DNA of 41,924 bases from Solobacterium sp. GTDB lineage: Bacteria; Bacillota_I; Bacilli_A; Erysipelotrichales; Erysipelotrichaceae. The translations under genes and the position numbers were made by a program. The stretch covers positions 1 to 41,924 of the forward strand of contig JAILQT010000141.1 in assembly GCA_024698805.1 (NCBI GenBank), read 5' to 3'. Under the pieces are notes generated by a model that searched no databases, was not told the DNA's origin, and saw nothing but the letters and a program-made list of their open reading frames with translations. This document shows positions 24,213-32,925 of the stretch, piece after piece. Within the stretch, counting starts at the first letter, position 1. Each line of letters begins with the position of its first letter.

Positions 24213-25247
24213 ATGAGACTGAAGAGAAAAGTAAAAACGACATTATGGATCCTCGGGCTGGCTGCGATGACCTCCGGCATATACGGCGGATATTACGCGG
24301 CGCATGCGGATTATCTGGCAAAAACGCAGATCCGTCTCGACAGGTCCATGAAGAAAGCCTATGACAGGGCCTATAACAAACTGACTGCGGAATTCGCGGA
24401 TATCGATTCTGTGGAATACGGCACATCCTTCAGCACCGCACAGCTTATCAAAAGCCATAAGGGCTCCCTGATCACGGAAGGAACCGTAGACCCGTTTACA
24501 GTCGGCGAGTATACACTGACCTGCACCCTGCATGATACCGATAAAAAATACGGGCAGGTCGTTGAGAAGACCATCGAGAAGACCGTATCGGTCGTTGATA
24601 CGAAGGCACCTGAGATCGTACTGGCGGAAGAGAATATCGCGATCAAGCAGGATAAGGAATATGATCCGCTGTCCAATATCGTATCGGCTTTGGATCCTGT
24701 TGACGGCAATGTCGAAACAAAGGCGGAAACAGACCTGAATACGGCTGTCCCGGGGGTCTACACGGTAAAGGTCAGCGCCGAAGACAAAAACGGCAATACC
24801 GCGGAAAGGGAATTCCAGGTCACGGTGGTCAAACGTCCGCATTTCACCGGTACTGCCGGCCAGATCTATGATTACCTCACCGACGTGATGGGACTCAACG
24901 ACGCCGCTGCCTGCGGGGTCCTGGCAAATATGTGGGCGGAATCCAATTTCATCCCGACTGCCGGGGACTATTATTACGGACTGTGCCAGTGGGGCGATAA
25001 CAGAAGGGCTGAGCTCGCAAGCTGGTGCAGCGCGAACGGGTATGACTACACGAGTGTCCTCGGGCAGTGCGCATTCATGTATCATGAACTCAGCACCTCC
25101 TATACAGGCTGCCTGTACGGCCTTTACGGCGTGCCGGATACTGCCGACGGAGCCTATCAGGCGGCGCTTATATTCGTCCATCAGTATGAGGGCGCAGCGA
25201 GTGAGGGAAACCGTCCTTCTCTTGCGGTAAGCTATTACAATTCTTAG
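24213..25247 (+). CDS. Membrane-anchored protein with Ig-like domain and phage-tail-type lysozyme domain
   Basis: A 344-residue surface protein. A signal or anchor segment lies near 10-31 (TTLWILGLAAMTSGIYGGYY). Residues about 45-205 are strand-rich with a DUF5011/HYR-like Ig domain (DTKAPEIVLAEENIAIKQ, VPGVYTVKVSAEDKNGNTAEREF). The C-terminal part from about 209 resembles the phage-tail lysozyme family: AACGVLANMWAESNF supplies a candidate catalytic Glu, followed by YYYGLCQWG and a late FVHQYEG. It probably cleaves peptidoglycan outside the cell. It is divergent from the S9 peptidase. It has no ribosome binding site and a -10 box 6 bases before the start, suggesting leaderless translation. 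Confidence 0.85.
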   Translation: MRLKRKVKTTLWILGLAAMTSGIYGGYYAAHADYLAKTQIRLDRSMKKAYDRAYNKLTAEFADIDSVEYGTSFSTAQLIKSHKGSLITEGTVDPFTVGEYTLTCTLHDTDKKYGQVVEKTIEKTVSVVDTKAPEIVLAEENIAIKQDKEYDPLSNIVSALDPVDGNVETKAETDLNTAVPGVYTVKVSAEDKNGNTAEREFQVTVVKRPHFTGTAGQIYDYLTDVMGLNDAAACGVLANMWAESNFIPTAGDYYYGLCQWGDNRRAELASWCSANGYDYTSVLGQCAFMYHELSTSYTGCLYGLYGVPDTADGAYQAALIFVHQYEGAASEGNRPSLAVSYYNS

Positions 25248-25299
25248 TTGAAACGCGGCATACATGATATACTGTATTAGGTAATAAAGGGGAAAAAAC

Positions 25300-26493
25300 A
25301 TGAGCGAATCCAATAATACACAGTCACAGGCAATGCCTGAAATCACGCTGACACTCACTCCCGATGAGATCATGCAGGAGAACGAAAAGAAGCTCGAAGA
25401 ACTGACCGCGGCACCCAAGGAAAAAGACCCCCTTGAAGGGATCACGCTGAGCGAGGCGGAAAGGAAAACGATCGATGACTTCTCCAAGAAGATCGATATC
25501 ACGGAATCAAATACGATCCTGCAGTACGGCGCGGCTGCACAGAAGAAAGTAACGGATTTTTCTGATACTGCACTGCAGAATGTACGTACAAAAGACCTCG
25601 GTGAAGTCGGTACGCTTCTGACAGACCTGGTCGTCGAACTGAAGGATTTCAACTCCAGCGATGAAGAAAAGAAAGGCTTCTTCTCCGGACTCTTTGAGAA
25701 GGGCAAGGATAAGGCTGCCACATTCAAGATCAAATACGACAAGGCGGAAGCCAATGTAAACAAGATCGCCAATGTCCTTGAGGATCACCAGATCCAGCTG
25801 CTGAAGGATATTGCGCTGCTTGATGAACTGTATGACAGGAACCTGCAGAACACCAAGGAATTAAGCATGTATATCCTGGCAGGAAGGAAGAAGCTGCAGG
25901 ATGTCAGATCCAACGAACTTCCCGCGCTGATCGAAAAGGCCAGGAAATCCGGTCTGCCCGAAGATGCACAGGCTGCCAACGACCTTGAGCAGGCATGCGT
26001 CAGATTTGAAAAGAAGCTGTATGACCTGGAACTGACAAGGCAGGTAGCCATCCAGATGGCACCGCAGATCCGTCTCGTCCAGAACAACGATACACTGATG
26101 ACGGAAAAGATCCAGAGCACACTGGTCAATACGATCCCCCTGTGGAAGAACCAGATCGTCCTGTCACTGGGCATCAGCCATTCCAAGGAAGCCATGGAAG
26201 CACAGCGCGAAGTTACGAATATGACGAACGCCCTGCTTAAGAAGAATGCGGAAACACTGCACCAGGCGACTGTTGAGACAGCCAAGGAAAGCGAAAGGGG
26301 CATCGTCGATATCGAAACGCTCCAGCATACGAACGAACAGCTCATCTCTACTCTGGATGAAGTCCTGATGATCCAGAAAGAAGGACACGAGAAGCGTGAA
26401 GCAGCTGAGAACGAACTGAGAAGGATCGAGAACCAGCTCACAGACAAGCTCCTGCAGATCAATACAGACAGGGACGTCACAAAGAGAAAGTGA
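25300..26493 (+). CDS. TelA/YceH-family 'toxic anion resistance' protein
   Basis: A 397-residue, mostly helical cytoplasmic protein of the TelA family. Family blocks include ITLSEAERKTIDDFSKKIDI, LGEVGTLLTDLVVELKDF, KKGFFSGLFEKGKDKA, LLDELYDRNLQNTKELSMYI and IPLWKNQIVLSLGI. The family was named for tellurite resistance and is often next to TerD-type genes, but none are here. In Bacillus and Listeria related proteins affect antimicrobial and detergent tolerance, so an envelope-stress role is plausible. The start follows AAAGGGG at 8 bases. A terminator follows directly. Confidence 0.92.
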   Translation: MSESNNTQSQAMPEITLTLTPDEIMQENEKKLEELTAAPKEKDPLEGITLSEAERKTIDDFSKKIDITESNTILQYGAAAQKKVTDFSDTALQNVRTKDLGEVGTLLTDLVVELKDFNSSDEEKKGFFSGLFEKGKDKAATFKIKYDKAEANVNKIANVLEDHQIQLLKDIALLDELYDRNLQNTKELSMYILAGRKKLQDVRSNELPALIEKARKSGLPEDAQAANDLEQACVRFEKKLYDLELTRQVAIQMAPQIRLVQNNDTLMTEKIQSTLVNTIPLWKNQIVLSLGISHSKEAMEAQREVTNMTNALLKKNAETLHQATVETAKESERGIVDIETLQHTNEQLISTLDEVLMIQKEGHEKREAAENELRRIENQLTDKLLQINTDRDVTKRK

Positions 26494-26500
26494 TCATAAG

Positions 26501-26532
26501 AAAAACATATTCCCGAAGGAGTATGTTTTTTT
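26501..26532 (+). terminator. telA terminator
   Basis: AAAAACATA and TATGTTTTT arms around an imperfect inner stem, ending in seven T; 8 bases after the stop. Confidence 0.75.
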
Positions 26533-26540
26533 GCGTCCTG

Positions 26541-26570
26541 CACAAAACAAAAGCGGCGTTCCTGCCGCTT
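26541..26570 (-). terminator. Terminator of the zinc-ribbon/SH3 gene
   Basis: AAGCGGC and GCCGCTT arms with a 6-base loop, followed on the minus strand by TTGTTTT; 6 bases after the stop. Confidence 0.78.
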
Positions 26571-26575
26571 CAGTC

Positions 26576-27322
26576 TTATTCGTTCGGTGTGTATTCGAGA
26601 TAGGAACCGGGGTTGCCGATCCACTTATCAAGATCGATACGGTACCATGTCAGTGAACCGCCTTCCGTGATCTCGTAAACGGGATATTCTTCACCGTAGT
26701 ATGCCAGGCCTACAGCTTCGGCTTCCTGTGAAGCGTCGCTGCGGATGTTCAGGCCGTTGACCAGGACTGTGATCTTACCGATCTCTTCACCCGGGTCGTT
26801 CGGATCCGGTGTCGGTTCGACGATCTCAGCTGTAGGTGTCGGTGTAGGCTCCGGTGTAGGTTCAGGTACAGGCTCCGGCTTCTTGAACGGGTTCAGGAAG
26901 AGCAGCAGGATGATCGCTGCCAGCAGGACTGCCGCAATAATGATATACAGCAGGTGGTCCCGGATGAAATCCATCACATTGGAAGAATCTTCTTCCTTGA
27001 TCGGGGGAGCACCGTATTTGAAAGGCTTGTCCACAAGGCCGAGGTCCTCTGTTTCCGCCGTCACCGAGACGCTTGTCTGCGCTGTCTGGACAGGGACCGA
27101 GATCGTATTGTTCGCAAACGAAGGGATCGTGAATACATTCCCGCTGTCCTGGTTCGGGACTTCCGGATCGGAAACGTCTGCAGGGATCTGCAGCGTATCA
27201 GGATCATCAGGGAAAGCAATATCCTGCGGCTGTGCAGCGAGAGGTGCACCGCAGTTCGTGCAGAATTTTCTGTCTCCCGGCATTACGGCGCCGCATTTCG
27301 GACAGATCAGTGTTTTTTCCAT
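26576..27322 (-). CDS. Zinc-ribbon membrane protein with extracellular SH3-like domain
   Basis: A 248-residue protein built as follows. A zinc ribbon with Cys at 7, 10, 21 and 24 (CPKCG, CTNCG) is followed by an acidic, low-complexity stretch. One membrane span lies near 120-142. A Pro/Glu/Thr linker (EPVPEPTPEPTPTPTAE) leads to a bacterial SH3-like domain from about 182 (VLVNGLNIRSDASQEAEAVG, WYRIDLDKWIGNPG). The topology should be zinc ribbon in, SH3 out, toward the wall. GGAGG lies 9 bases before the ATG. It diverges from another zinc-ribbon membrane protein, suggesting a shared system; no function is known. Confidence 0.85.
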   Translation of the reverse strand: MEKTLICPKCGAVMPGDRKFCTNCGAPLAAQPQDIAFPDDPDTLQIPADVSDPEVPNQDSGNVFTIPSFANNTISVPVQTAQTSVSVTAETEDLGLVDKPFKYGAPPIKEEDSSNVMDFIRDHLLYIIIAAVLLAAIILLLFLNPFKKPEPVPEPTPEPTPTPTAEIVEPTPDPNDPGEEIGKITVLVNGLNIRSDASQEAEAVGLAYYGEEYPVYEITEGGSLTWYRIDLDKWIGNPGSYLEYTPNE

Positions 27323-27522
27323 ATAAGATACCTCCAGATGATCCGTTAAACATTATAACTGCTTTTTTGTTTTTCTTAAATGAATGAGAAGGCAATATAC
27401 GGAAAAAAAGAATAAATTAAGGAAATTCCGGTCGTTTGTACGGAAAAAACTGCTGTCTGTCAAAAAAAATATCACTTTTCCTGCGGAATCATTACAATAA
27501 TAAGTGTTCAGGAGGAATTACT

Positions 27523-28200
27523 ATGTTTTGCGGAAATTGCGGAAAACAGATCAAAGACGGAAGCGCGTTCTGCGGCTTCTGCGGTGCCAGACAGATCACA
27601 GGCGCCCCTTCATTCCAGCAGCCCCAGCCGGGACAGCAGTTTGCACAGCCCCAGCCGAACCAGATGAATTATTACAGACAGCCCCAGCCTGTTTCGATCA
27701 GCGGCAATGATTTCAAGGCGATCGTCGATACACTGGTCGATCCTTTCAAGGATCACAGTTTCAGCATCCTGCCGGCATGCGTCATCCTTGTGCTGACTTT
27801 CCTGATCAATATCTTCAGATACTGTATCAACAATTACGGATATGACCATCCGTTCGTGATCTCCGTCGTCGTTACGCTGATCCTTCTGTTCGGTCTCTTC
27901 ATCATGGTGTTCATCGACCATCTGGATTCCATGGATGTTGTCAAGGGACTCGGGAAAGTTGCCCAGATACTGGAAGTACCGATCCTGCTGTGGTTCCTTG
28001 GAAAGCTGATCACGCTGATCGGGAACTATGCGACATTCGCATATGTGCTCTCCAATACACTGGATCTGGCCGCATGGATCATGATGGGCGTTACAGCGGT
28101 GAAGATCTCCAGACAGAAGCTTCCCGATATCGTATTCGTCGGATGCATCGTCGTCATCAATCTGATACTCCGCATCTTTATGACTTACGGAGCACGATAG
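27523..28200 (+). CDS. Zinc-ribbon multi-pass membrane protein
   Basis: A 225-residue protein. The N-terminal zinc ribbon (Cys 3, 6, 17, 20: FCGNCG and FCGFCG) is followed by a Gln/Pro-rich linker (about 33-62) and then four or five membrane spans, beginning FSILPACVILVLTFLINIF. Its start at 27523 has GGAGG at 7 bases; the longer frame opening at 27436 runs over AT-rich leader with no binding site. It diverges from the zinc-ribbon/SH3 gene with about 200 bases between starts, an AT-rich gap where I see no convincing paired -35/-10. Function unknown. Confidence 0.83.
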   Translation: MFCGNCGKQIKDGSAFCGFCGARQITGAPSFQQPQPGQQFAQPQPNQMNYYRQPQPVSISGNDFKAIVDTLVDPFKDHSFSILPACVILVLTFLINIFRYCINNYGYDHPFVISVVVTLILLFGLFIMVFIDHLDSMDVVKGLGKVAQILEVPILLWFLGKLITLIGNYATFAYVLSNTLDLAAWIMMGVTAVKISRQKLPDIVFVGCIVVINLILRIFMTYGAR

Positions 28201-28201
28201 T

Positions 28202-28227
28202 CTGCCGCGCGCAGGCTTTTTTCTTTT
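28202..28227 (+). terminator. Weak terminator after the zinc-ribbon membrane protein
   Basis: A short CTGC/GCAG hairpin with a CG-rich loop is followed by TTTTTTCTTTTT, just after the stop. Confidence 0.5.
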
Positions 28228-28260
28228 TGCGAACAACGATATAATTTTCTCGGAGCAGTT

Positions 28261-29541
28261 ATGAAGGACAGGATGGAATGGTTTGAAGAAGCACGCTTCG
28301 GCATGTTCATTCACTGGGGCGTATACGCAGCCGCAGGCAGGGGGGAATGGGTCCGGAGCGAGGAAAGGATGACGGAAGAGACATATCAGGGGTATGCTGA
28401 TGCCTTTCATCCGGACAGGTTCGATCCTGAAACATGGGCGGAACTTGCCTGTCAGGCAGGCATGAAGTACGCTGTGCTGACAGCGAAACACCATGACGGC
28501 TTCTGCATGTTCTCCACGAATACGACGGATTATAACGCTGAAATATATAACGGGCGCGATTATGTACGGGAATTCCTGGATGCTTTCCGCAGCAGGGGAC
28601 TGAGGGCCGGACTGTATTATTCGCTCCTTGACTGGCATCATCCCGATTACCCGCATTACGGGGACAGACATCACCCGATGCGCGATGAACCTGATTATAT
28701 GGCAAGGGGGAGGGACTTCGGCACCTATCTCAAGTATATGCATGAACAGGTCCGGGAACTGTGCACGAATTACGGGAAGCTCGATATACTGTGGCTGGAT
28801 TTCTCCTATGACGACATGACTGCGGAAAAGTGGCAGGGTGAAAAGCTCGTGCGCATGGTCCGCAGACTGCAGCCGGACGTGATCCTGAACAACCGGCTGG
28901 AAGGCAGCGGCGAAATGTTCGGCTCCCTTATCAGCGGGACGCCTTCCGTCTGTGCAGGGGATTTTGTCAGCCCGGAACAGATCATCCCGCCTGCAGGGAT
29001 AACGGATATATACGGCAGGCACGTGCCCTGGGAGGCGTGCGTCACGATGAACGGGCACTGGGGTTACCATAAAGACGATTACCGGTTCAAATCACCGCGT
29101 ACGCTCCTGCGCAAACTCGTCGAATGTGTATCCAAAGGCGGAAACCTGCTGCTGAACGTCGGACCGGATGCGTCGGGGGAGATCCCGGAAGAAGAGGAAG
29201 AGATCCTGCGGCAGATCGGGGCCTGGATGCGCGTGAACGGCGAAGCGGTCACCGGATGCACATATGCAGGCATTGAAAAGCCCGAATACGGAAGGATCAC
29301 CGCAAAGGGGAACGTTCTGTATTATCATGTATTTGAAGAACAGATCGGCGGGATACCGCTGAGCGGCATACACAGGGACGATATCGAAAAGATCATCCTG
29401 CTTTGTGAAGACAGGGAACTGGAGGTATCGGATTCATGGATCGTCCGGGCATACCCGGACCTGGTATTTACGGACATCGGTGAAGGCACGGAGCTGCCGG
29501 ATCCGGTCGATACCGTGATCAAAGTCATACGGAAAGGCTGA
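28261..29541 (+). CDS. Alpha-L-fucosidase, glycoside hydrolase family 29
   Basis: A 426-residue GH29 enzyme that removes alpha-linked L-fucose. The opening WFEEARFGMFIHWGVYA is the family signature. TAKHHDGFCMF holds the conserved His pair, and LDILWLDFSYDD holds the nucleophile Asp180. KGGNLLLNVGPDASGEIP is also typical. There is no signal peptide, so it acts in the cytoplasm on imported fucosylated oligosaccharides. TATAAT lies 15 bases before the ATG with GGAG between, giving a very short leader. Only one base separates its stop from the PBP gene, so the two may be co-transcribed although their jobs differ. Confidence 0.94.
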   Translation: MKDRMEWFEEARFGMFIHWGVYAAAGRGEWVRSEERMTEETYQGYADAFHPDRFDPETWAELACQAGMKYAVLTAKHHDGFCMFSTNTTDYNAEIYNGRDYVREFLDAFRSRGLRAGLYYSLLDWHHPDYPHYGDRHHPMRDEPDYMARGRDFGTYLKYMHEQVRELCTNYGKLDILWLDFSYDDMTAEKWQGEKLVRMVRRLQPDVILNNRLEGSGEMFGSLISGTPSVCAGDFVSPEQIIPPAGITDIYGRHVPWEACVTMNGHWGYHKDDYRFKSPRTLLRKLVECVSKGGNLLLNVGPDASGEIPEEEEEILRQIGAWMRVNGEAVTGCTYAGIEKPEYGRITAKGNVLYYHVFEEQIGGIPLSGIHRDDIEKIILLCEDRELEVSDSWIVRAYPDLVFTDIGEGTELPDPVDTVIKVIRKG

Positions 29542-29542
29542 T

Positions 29543-32017
29543 ATGAGCGAGAAAAAACACAAAAAGAAAAGACTGAAGGTGGGGAACCTGATCATCATGA
29601 TCATCCTGTTCCTGTACCTGACTGCGGGCATAGGCAGCGCGGTGTTTTTATCGCGGATGCTCGAGGGTGTTCCGGAGCTCGATGTAAAGGACTTCATCTC
29701 GCAGGAGACCAGCAGGATCTATGATGCCAACGGCGACCTCATCCAGGAGGTGGGTGCTTATCTGCGTGACAATACGATCTATGATTCCCTGCCGGAAAGC
29801 CTGATCGACGCGTTCCTTGCGATCGAGGATTCCCGTTTCTTCAAACACAACGGCTTTGATATCCCCCGCTTCACGAAGATCATCCTGGAGGCAGTCCGGT
29901 ACAGGACGCTTGGCTCAGGCGGATCGACCTTTACGATGCAGCTGGTGAAGAACACGTATTTCTCGGTCGAGAACGGCGAAGAGAGCACCGAGAGGGAAAG
30001 GACGATCGCCTACAAGGTCCAGCAGATCTGGCTGTCGATGAAGCTGGAGAGGGTACTGAACAAAAAAGAGATACTTACGCTGTATCTGAACAAACTGAAT
30101 TTCGGCAAGAACATACGCGGCATACAGAGGGCGGCGCAGTATTACTTCTCCAAGGACTGCACGCAGCTGAATATCGCGGAATCCGCGCTGCTCGCGGGCA
30201 TCGTCAACCTGCCGAACCTGTATAACCCTTATGAGTATCTTGAACATGCGACCGCAAGAAGGAACAAGGTCCTTGAGATGATGCATTACCACGGCTATAT
30301 CAGCGACGAGGAATATGATCTGGCCCTTGCCGTAAAGGTGGAGGACATGCTTGCGGGCGAGTACAACTATACGCTCGGGGCAAACAACCACCAGGCATAT
30401 GTGGATGCTGTCCTGAACGAAGTCGTGAAGCTGACAGGCAGGGACCCGATGTATACAGGCATGAACATCTATACGGCCATGATCCCGGAGATACAGGATA
30501 CGATCGAAGCGATCCAGAACGGGGAGATGGGCGTCCTGTTCCCGGATGATTTGATGCAGACGGCGATCGTCAGTATGAACAACCAGACAGGCGAGGTCGT
30601 CGGCATCGGCGGCGGCAGGAACTATATCGGCGCCCGTCTCCTGAACAGGGCGACAGATGTATACAAGCAGCCGGGATCGTCCGTAAAGCCTGTTCTCAGC
30701 TATGCGCTTGCATTTGAATACCTCGGCTATTCGATCGATGAAGTGCTGACGGACAGACCGATCACGCTGCCTTCCGAAAGCAGGGTGCTCGTCAATGCGT
30801 CCAGGAACTACAGGGGCGATGTGACCCTGAAGGATGCAGTGGCTTCCTCGCTGAATATACCTGCTGTACTTACTTTTGAGGATGTCGTCGCAAAACTCGG
30901 ACAGAGCCGCGTCATCCAGTATATGTGGTCGCTCGGCTTTTCGCAGATCGAGAATGACAGCCTGGATTACCTGTATGCGATCGGCGGCAACGAATTCACC
31001 GCTTCCGTCATGGAGATGGCAGGCGCACACGGCGCAATGATCAATCTCGGCGTATACAACAAGCCGCATACGATCACGCGCGTCTATACGACCGTCGGCG
31101 AAGTCTATGAACCTGTGGGACTCAACCAGAGGGTCATCTCCTCCGGCAGCGCCTATCTTGCGGACAGGCTGATGCGCAACAATGTCGAAGGCGATATCTT
31201 CAATTATATGCAGATACTTGCCAGGGAATACCCTGTTTACGCAAAGACCGGCACGACCGATTACGGCGATGCCGGCGTACAGTACGGCATCCCTGTCGGC
31301 GCTGCGAAGGACAAGTGGATGATCGCCAGCACGAGCGAATACACGAATGCAGTCTGGGTCGGCTGGGACCGGGCGGAAAAAGGGATGAATACCTATTTCT
31401 CCTCGGCATACAGCAGCCTGAACATCCCCGGCAGGATCTGCCGCGACCTGCTCGATGCGGAAGAGGGCATCTCCACAGGCGGGATCCTCACAGGCGTCAT
31501 GAAACCGGATGACGTGGAAACTGTCAGCTATGTATACGGCACATACCCGCATGTCAGCGAAGGCGAAGGCATCAGCGAATCGCTGTTCATCTCTTCTTCC
31601 GTATCTTCGGAAGGCCTGAAGAACAGGGACAGCGTCACGCTGGATGAATACTTAAGCGGGAAGGAGGCCCTGAAAGGCATCCTTGCGGCTGTGACGGAGG
31701 ATGAGGTGATCATCCAGTGGAATACGGTCACGCCGCCGTGTTACGGTTCGCGCGACATCTCTCTCCATGACCGGTACAACGATATCGTGCAGTACGGCGC
31801 ATGCCTGACGAATTACGGTTCGCTCGGCGGCGACCACACCTACAGCTACCATGCGGATATCTATGACGACGGGGAGCTTGTCCAGTCTGTCGACAGCGAC
31901 AGCGCCTATTACCAGGGCGAATTCAGGGGTGAAGGCGAGATCAGGGTATGCGGGACCGTCACAAACGCCTCGGGTACAAGTGAAGAAGCCTGCTTCGTGG
32001 CACTGAAGAGACCGTAA
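29543..32017 (+). CDS. Class A penicillin-binding protein (transglycosylase/transpeptidase)
   Basis: An 824-residue bifunctional peptidoglycan synthase. A membrane anchor lies near 14-38. The GT51 domain has AIEDSRFFKHNGFD (catalytic Glu95), GGSTFTMQLVKN and ILTLYLNKLNFG. The transpeptidase domain has the SxxK serine in QPGSSVKP (Ser379, Lys382), the SxN motif as SSLN near 436 and KTGTTD near 567. A C-terminal extension (about 660-824) is strand-rich and may be a small Ig-like domain. GAAAGG lies just upstream. It is followed by a GH25 muramidase, so wall synthesis and cutting genes are neighbours. Confidence 0.95.
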   Translation: MSEKKHKKKRLKVGNLIIMIILFLYLTAGIGSAVFLSRMLEGVPELDVKDFISQETSRIYDANGDLIQEVGAYLRDNTIYDSLPESLIDAFLAIEDSRFFKHNGFDIPRFTKIILEAVRYRTLGSGGSTFTMQLVKNTYFSVENGEESTERERTIAYKVQQIWLSMKLERVLNKKEILTLYLNKLNFGKNIRGIQRAAQYYFSKDCTQLNIAESALLAGIVNLPNLYNPYEYLEHATARRNKVLEMMHYHGYISDEEYDLALAVKVEDMLAGEYNYTLGANNHQAYVDAVLNEVVKLTGRDPMYTGMNIYTAMIPEIQDTIEAIQNGEMGVLFPDDLMQTAIVSMNNQTGEVVGIGGGRNYIGARLLNRATDVYKQPGSSVKPVLSYALAFEYLGYSIDEVLTDRPITLPSESRVLVNASRNYRGDVTLKDAVASSLNIPAVLTFEDVVAKLGQSRVIQYMWSLGFSQIENDSLDYLYAIGGNEFTASVMEMAGAHGAMINLGVYNKPHTITRVYTTVGEVYEPVGLNQRVISSGSAYLADRLMRNNVEGDIFNYMQILAREYPVYAKTGTTDYGDAGVQYGIPVGAAKDKWMIASTSEYTNAVWVGWDRAEKGMNTYFSSAYSSLNIPGRICRDLLDAEEGISTGGILTGVMKPDDVETVSYVYGTYPHVSEGEGISESLFISSSVSSEGLKNRDSVTLDEYLSGKEALKGILAAVTEDEVIIQWNTVTPPCYGSRDISLHDRYNDIVQYGACLTNYGSLGGDHTYSYHADIYDDGELVQSVDSDSAYYQGEFRGEGEIRVCGTVTNASGTSEEACFVALKRP

Positions 32018-32051
32018 AGCAATGTTAAGAATATAAGAGGTCCATATCGGC

Positions 32052-32057
32052 TATAAT
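32052..32057 (+). promoter_or_regulatory. -10 box of the GH25 gene, 7 bases before the ATG
   Basis: Perfect TATAAT, no convincing -35 and no Shine-Dalgarno sequence before the ATG at 32065. This is consistent with a leaderless message. Confidence 0.4.
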
Positions 32058-32064
32058 CAGACAG

Positions 32065-32925
32065 ATGACAGTCAGGCAGAAAAGATACAGAAGAAGAAAA
32101 AAACTGAAACCGGGAATTAAATTCCTGGCTTTTGTGATCTTGCTTTTTACGGTTTACTGCATTCATGAACTGTTTGAAGAAGCGTCGTATGACCAGATCA
32201 TCGATGAGATGCCGGAACCTTCACAGTCACCGCTGAAACTGCATGATTATAACTGGGACAATCTGAAAAAGAAAAAGCACCGCATGTCCTATGAAGATGA
32301 TAATTACACATCCATGCAGGGCATCGATGTGTCATCCCATCAGGAAGAGATCGACTGGGCGCTCGTTAAGGAAGCCGGCATCGAGTTTGCCTTCATACGC
32401 GCCGGTTACCGCGGCACGACGGAAGGCCGTATCCACGACGATGAATACTTTGACGCAAACATGAAGGGCGCGGCGGAGAACGGCATCCCTGTCGGCGTGT
32501 ATTTCTTTTCCCAGGCAGTCACGGAAGAGGAAGCCCTGGAGGAAGCGGAGTACACCCTGGAGCGGATCAGGGATTATGATGTCGCATACCCGGTCGTATT
32601 CGATATGGAAGAGCCGGAATATGAAAAGACCGTATCCCGCGCTGCAGCACTGTCGATCGAAGAAAAAACAAAGATCGCTTCTGTGTTCCTGCACAGGATC
32701 CGGAAAGCCGGCTATGAGGTGATGATCTATGACAGCACGATGCTGTTTGAAGAACATTATGATATATCCCGCCTGCAGGATTACCGGTTCTGGGTGGCGG
32801 AATACGGGAGTTATCCCCGTTATGATTATGAATTCGAGATATGGCAGTATTCCGAGAGCGGTAAGGTGAAGGGCATCAGCGAACCGGTCGACATGGATAT
32901 CTGGTTTAAAAAAAAGGATGACTAA
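32065..32925 (+). CDS. GH25 family muramidase (lysozyme), membrane-anchored
   Basis: A 286-residue protein. A basic N-terminus and one membrane span (about 17-35) are followed by a linker and a GH25 domain from about 83 to the end. MQGIDVSSHQEEIDW is the family opening with the first catalytic Asp. AFIRAGYRGTTEG and GVYFFSQAVTEEEALEEAEY follow, then VVFDMEEPEY with the DxE catalytic pair. It cleaves the MurNAc-GlcNAc bond of peptidoglycan, probably tethered to the outer membrane face. It lies directly after the PBP. Its TAA overlaps the TAG of the converging yigZ (both stops within CTAA). Confidence 0.92.
   Translation: MTVRQKRYRRRKKLKPGIKFLAFVILLFTVYCIHELFEEASYDQIIDEMPEPSQSPLKLHDYNWDNLKKKKHRMSYEDDNYTSMQGIDVSSHQEEIDWALVKEAGIEFAFIRAGYRGTTEGRIHDDEYFDANMKGAAENGIPVGVYFFSQAVTEEEALEEAEYTLERIRDYDVAYPVVFDMEEPEYEKTVSRAAALSIEEKTKIASVFLHRIRKAGYEVMIYDSTMLFEEHYDISRLQDYRFWVAEYGSYPRYDYEFEIWQYSESGKVKGISEPVDMDIWFKKKDD

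Noticed and set aside
24243-25772. 509-codon minus-strand frame opposite the lysozyme-like gene and telA
   Set aside because: It crosses two supported genes and their promoter region; no domain seen.
27610-29070. 486-codon minus-strand frame opposite the zinc-ribbon and fucosidase genes
   Set aside because: It spans two well-supported plus-strand genes and shows shadow composition only.
29915-31552. 545-codon minus-strand frame opposite the PBP gene
   Set aside because: His/Arg/Asp-rich shadow of a strongly conserved PBP; no recognisable domain or start signal.
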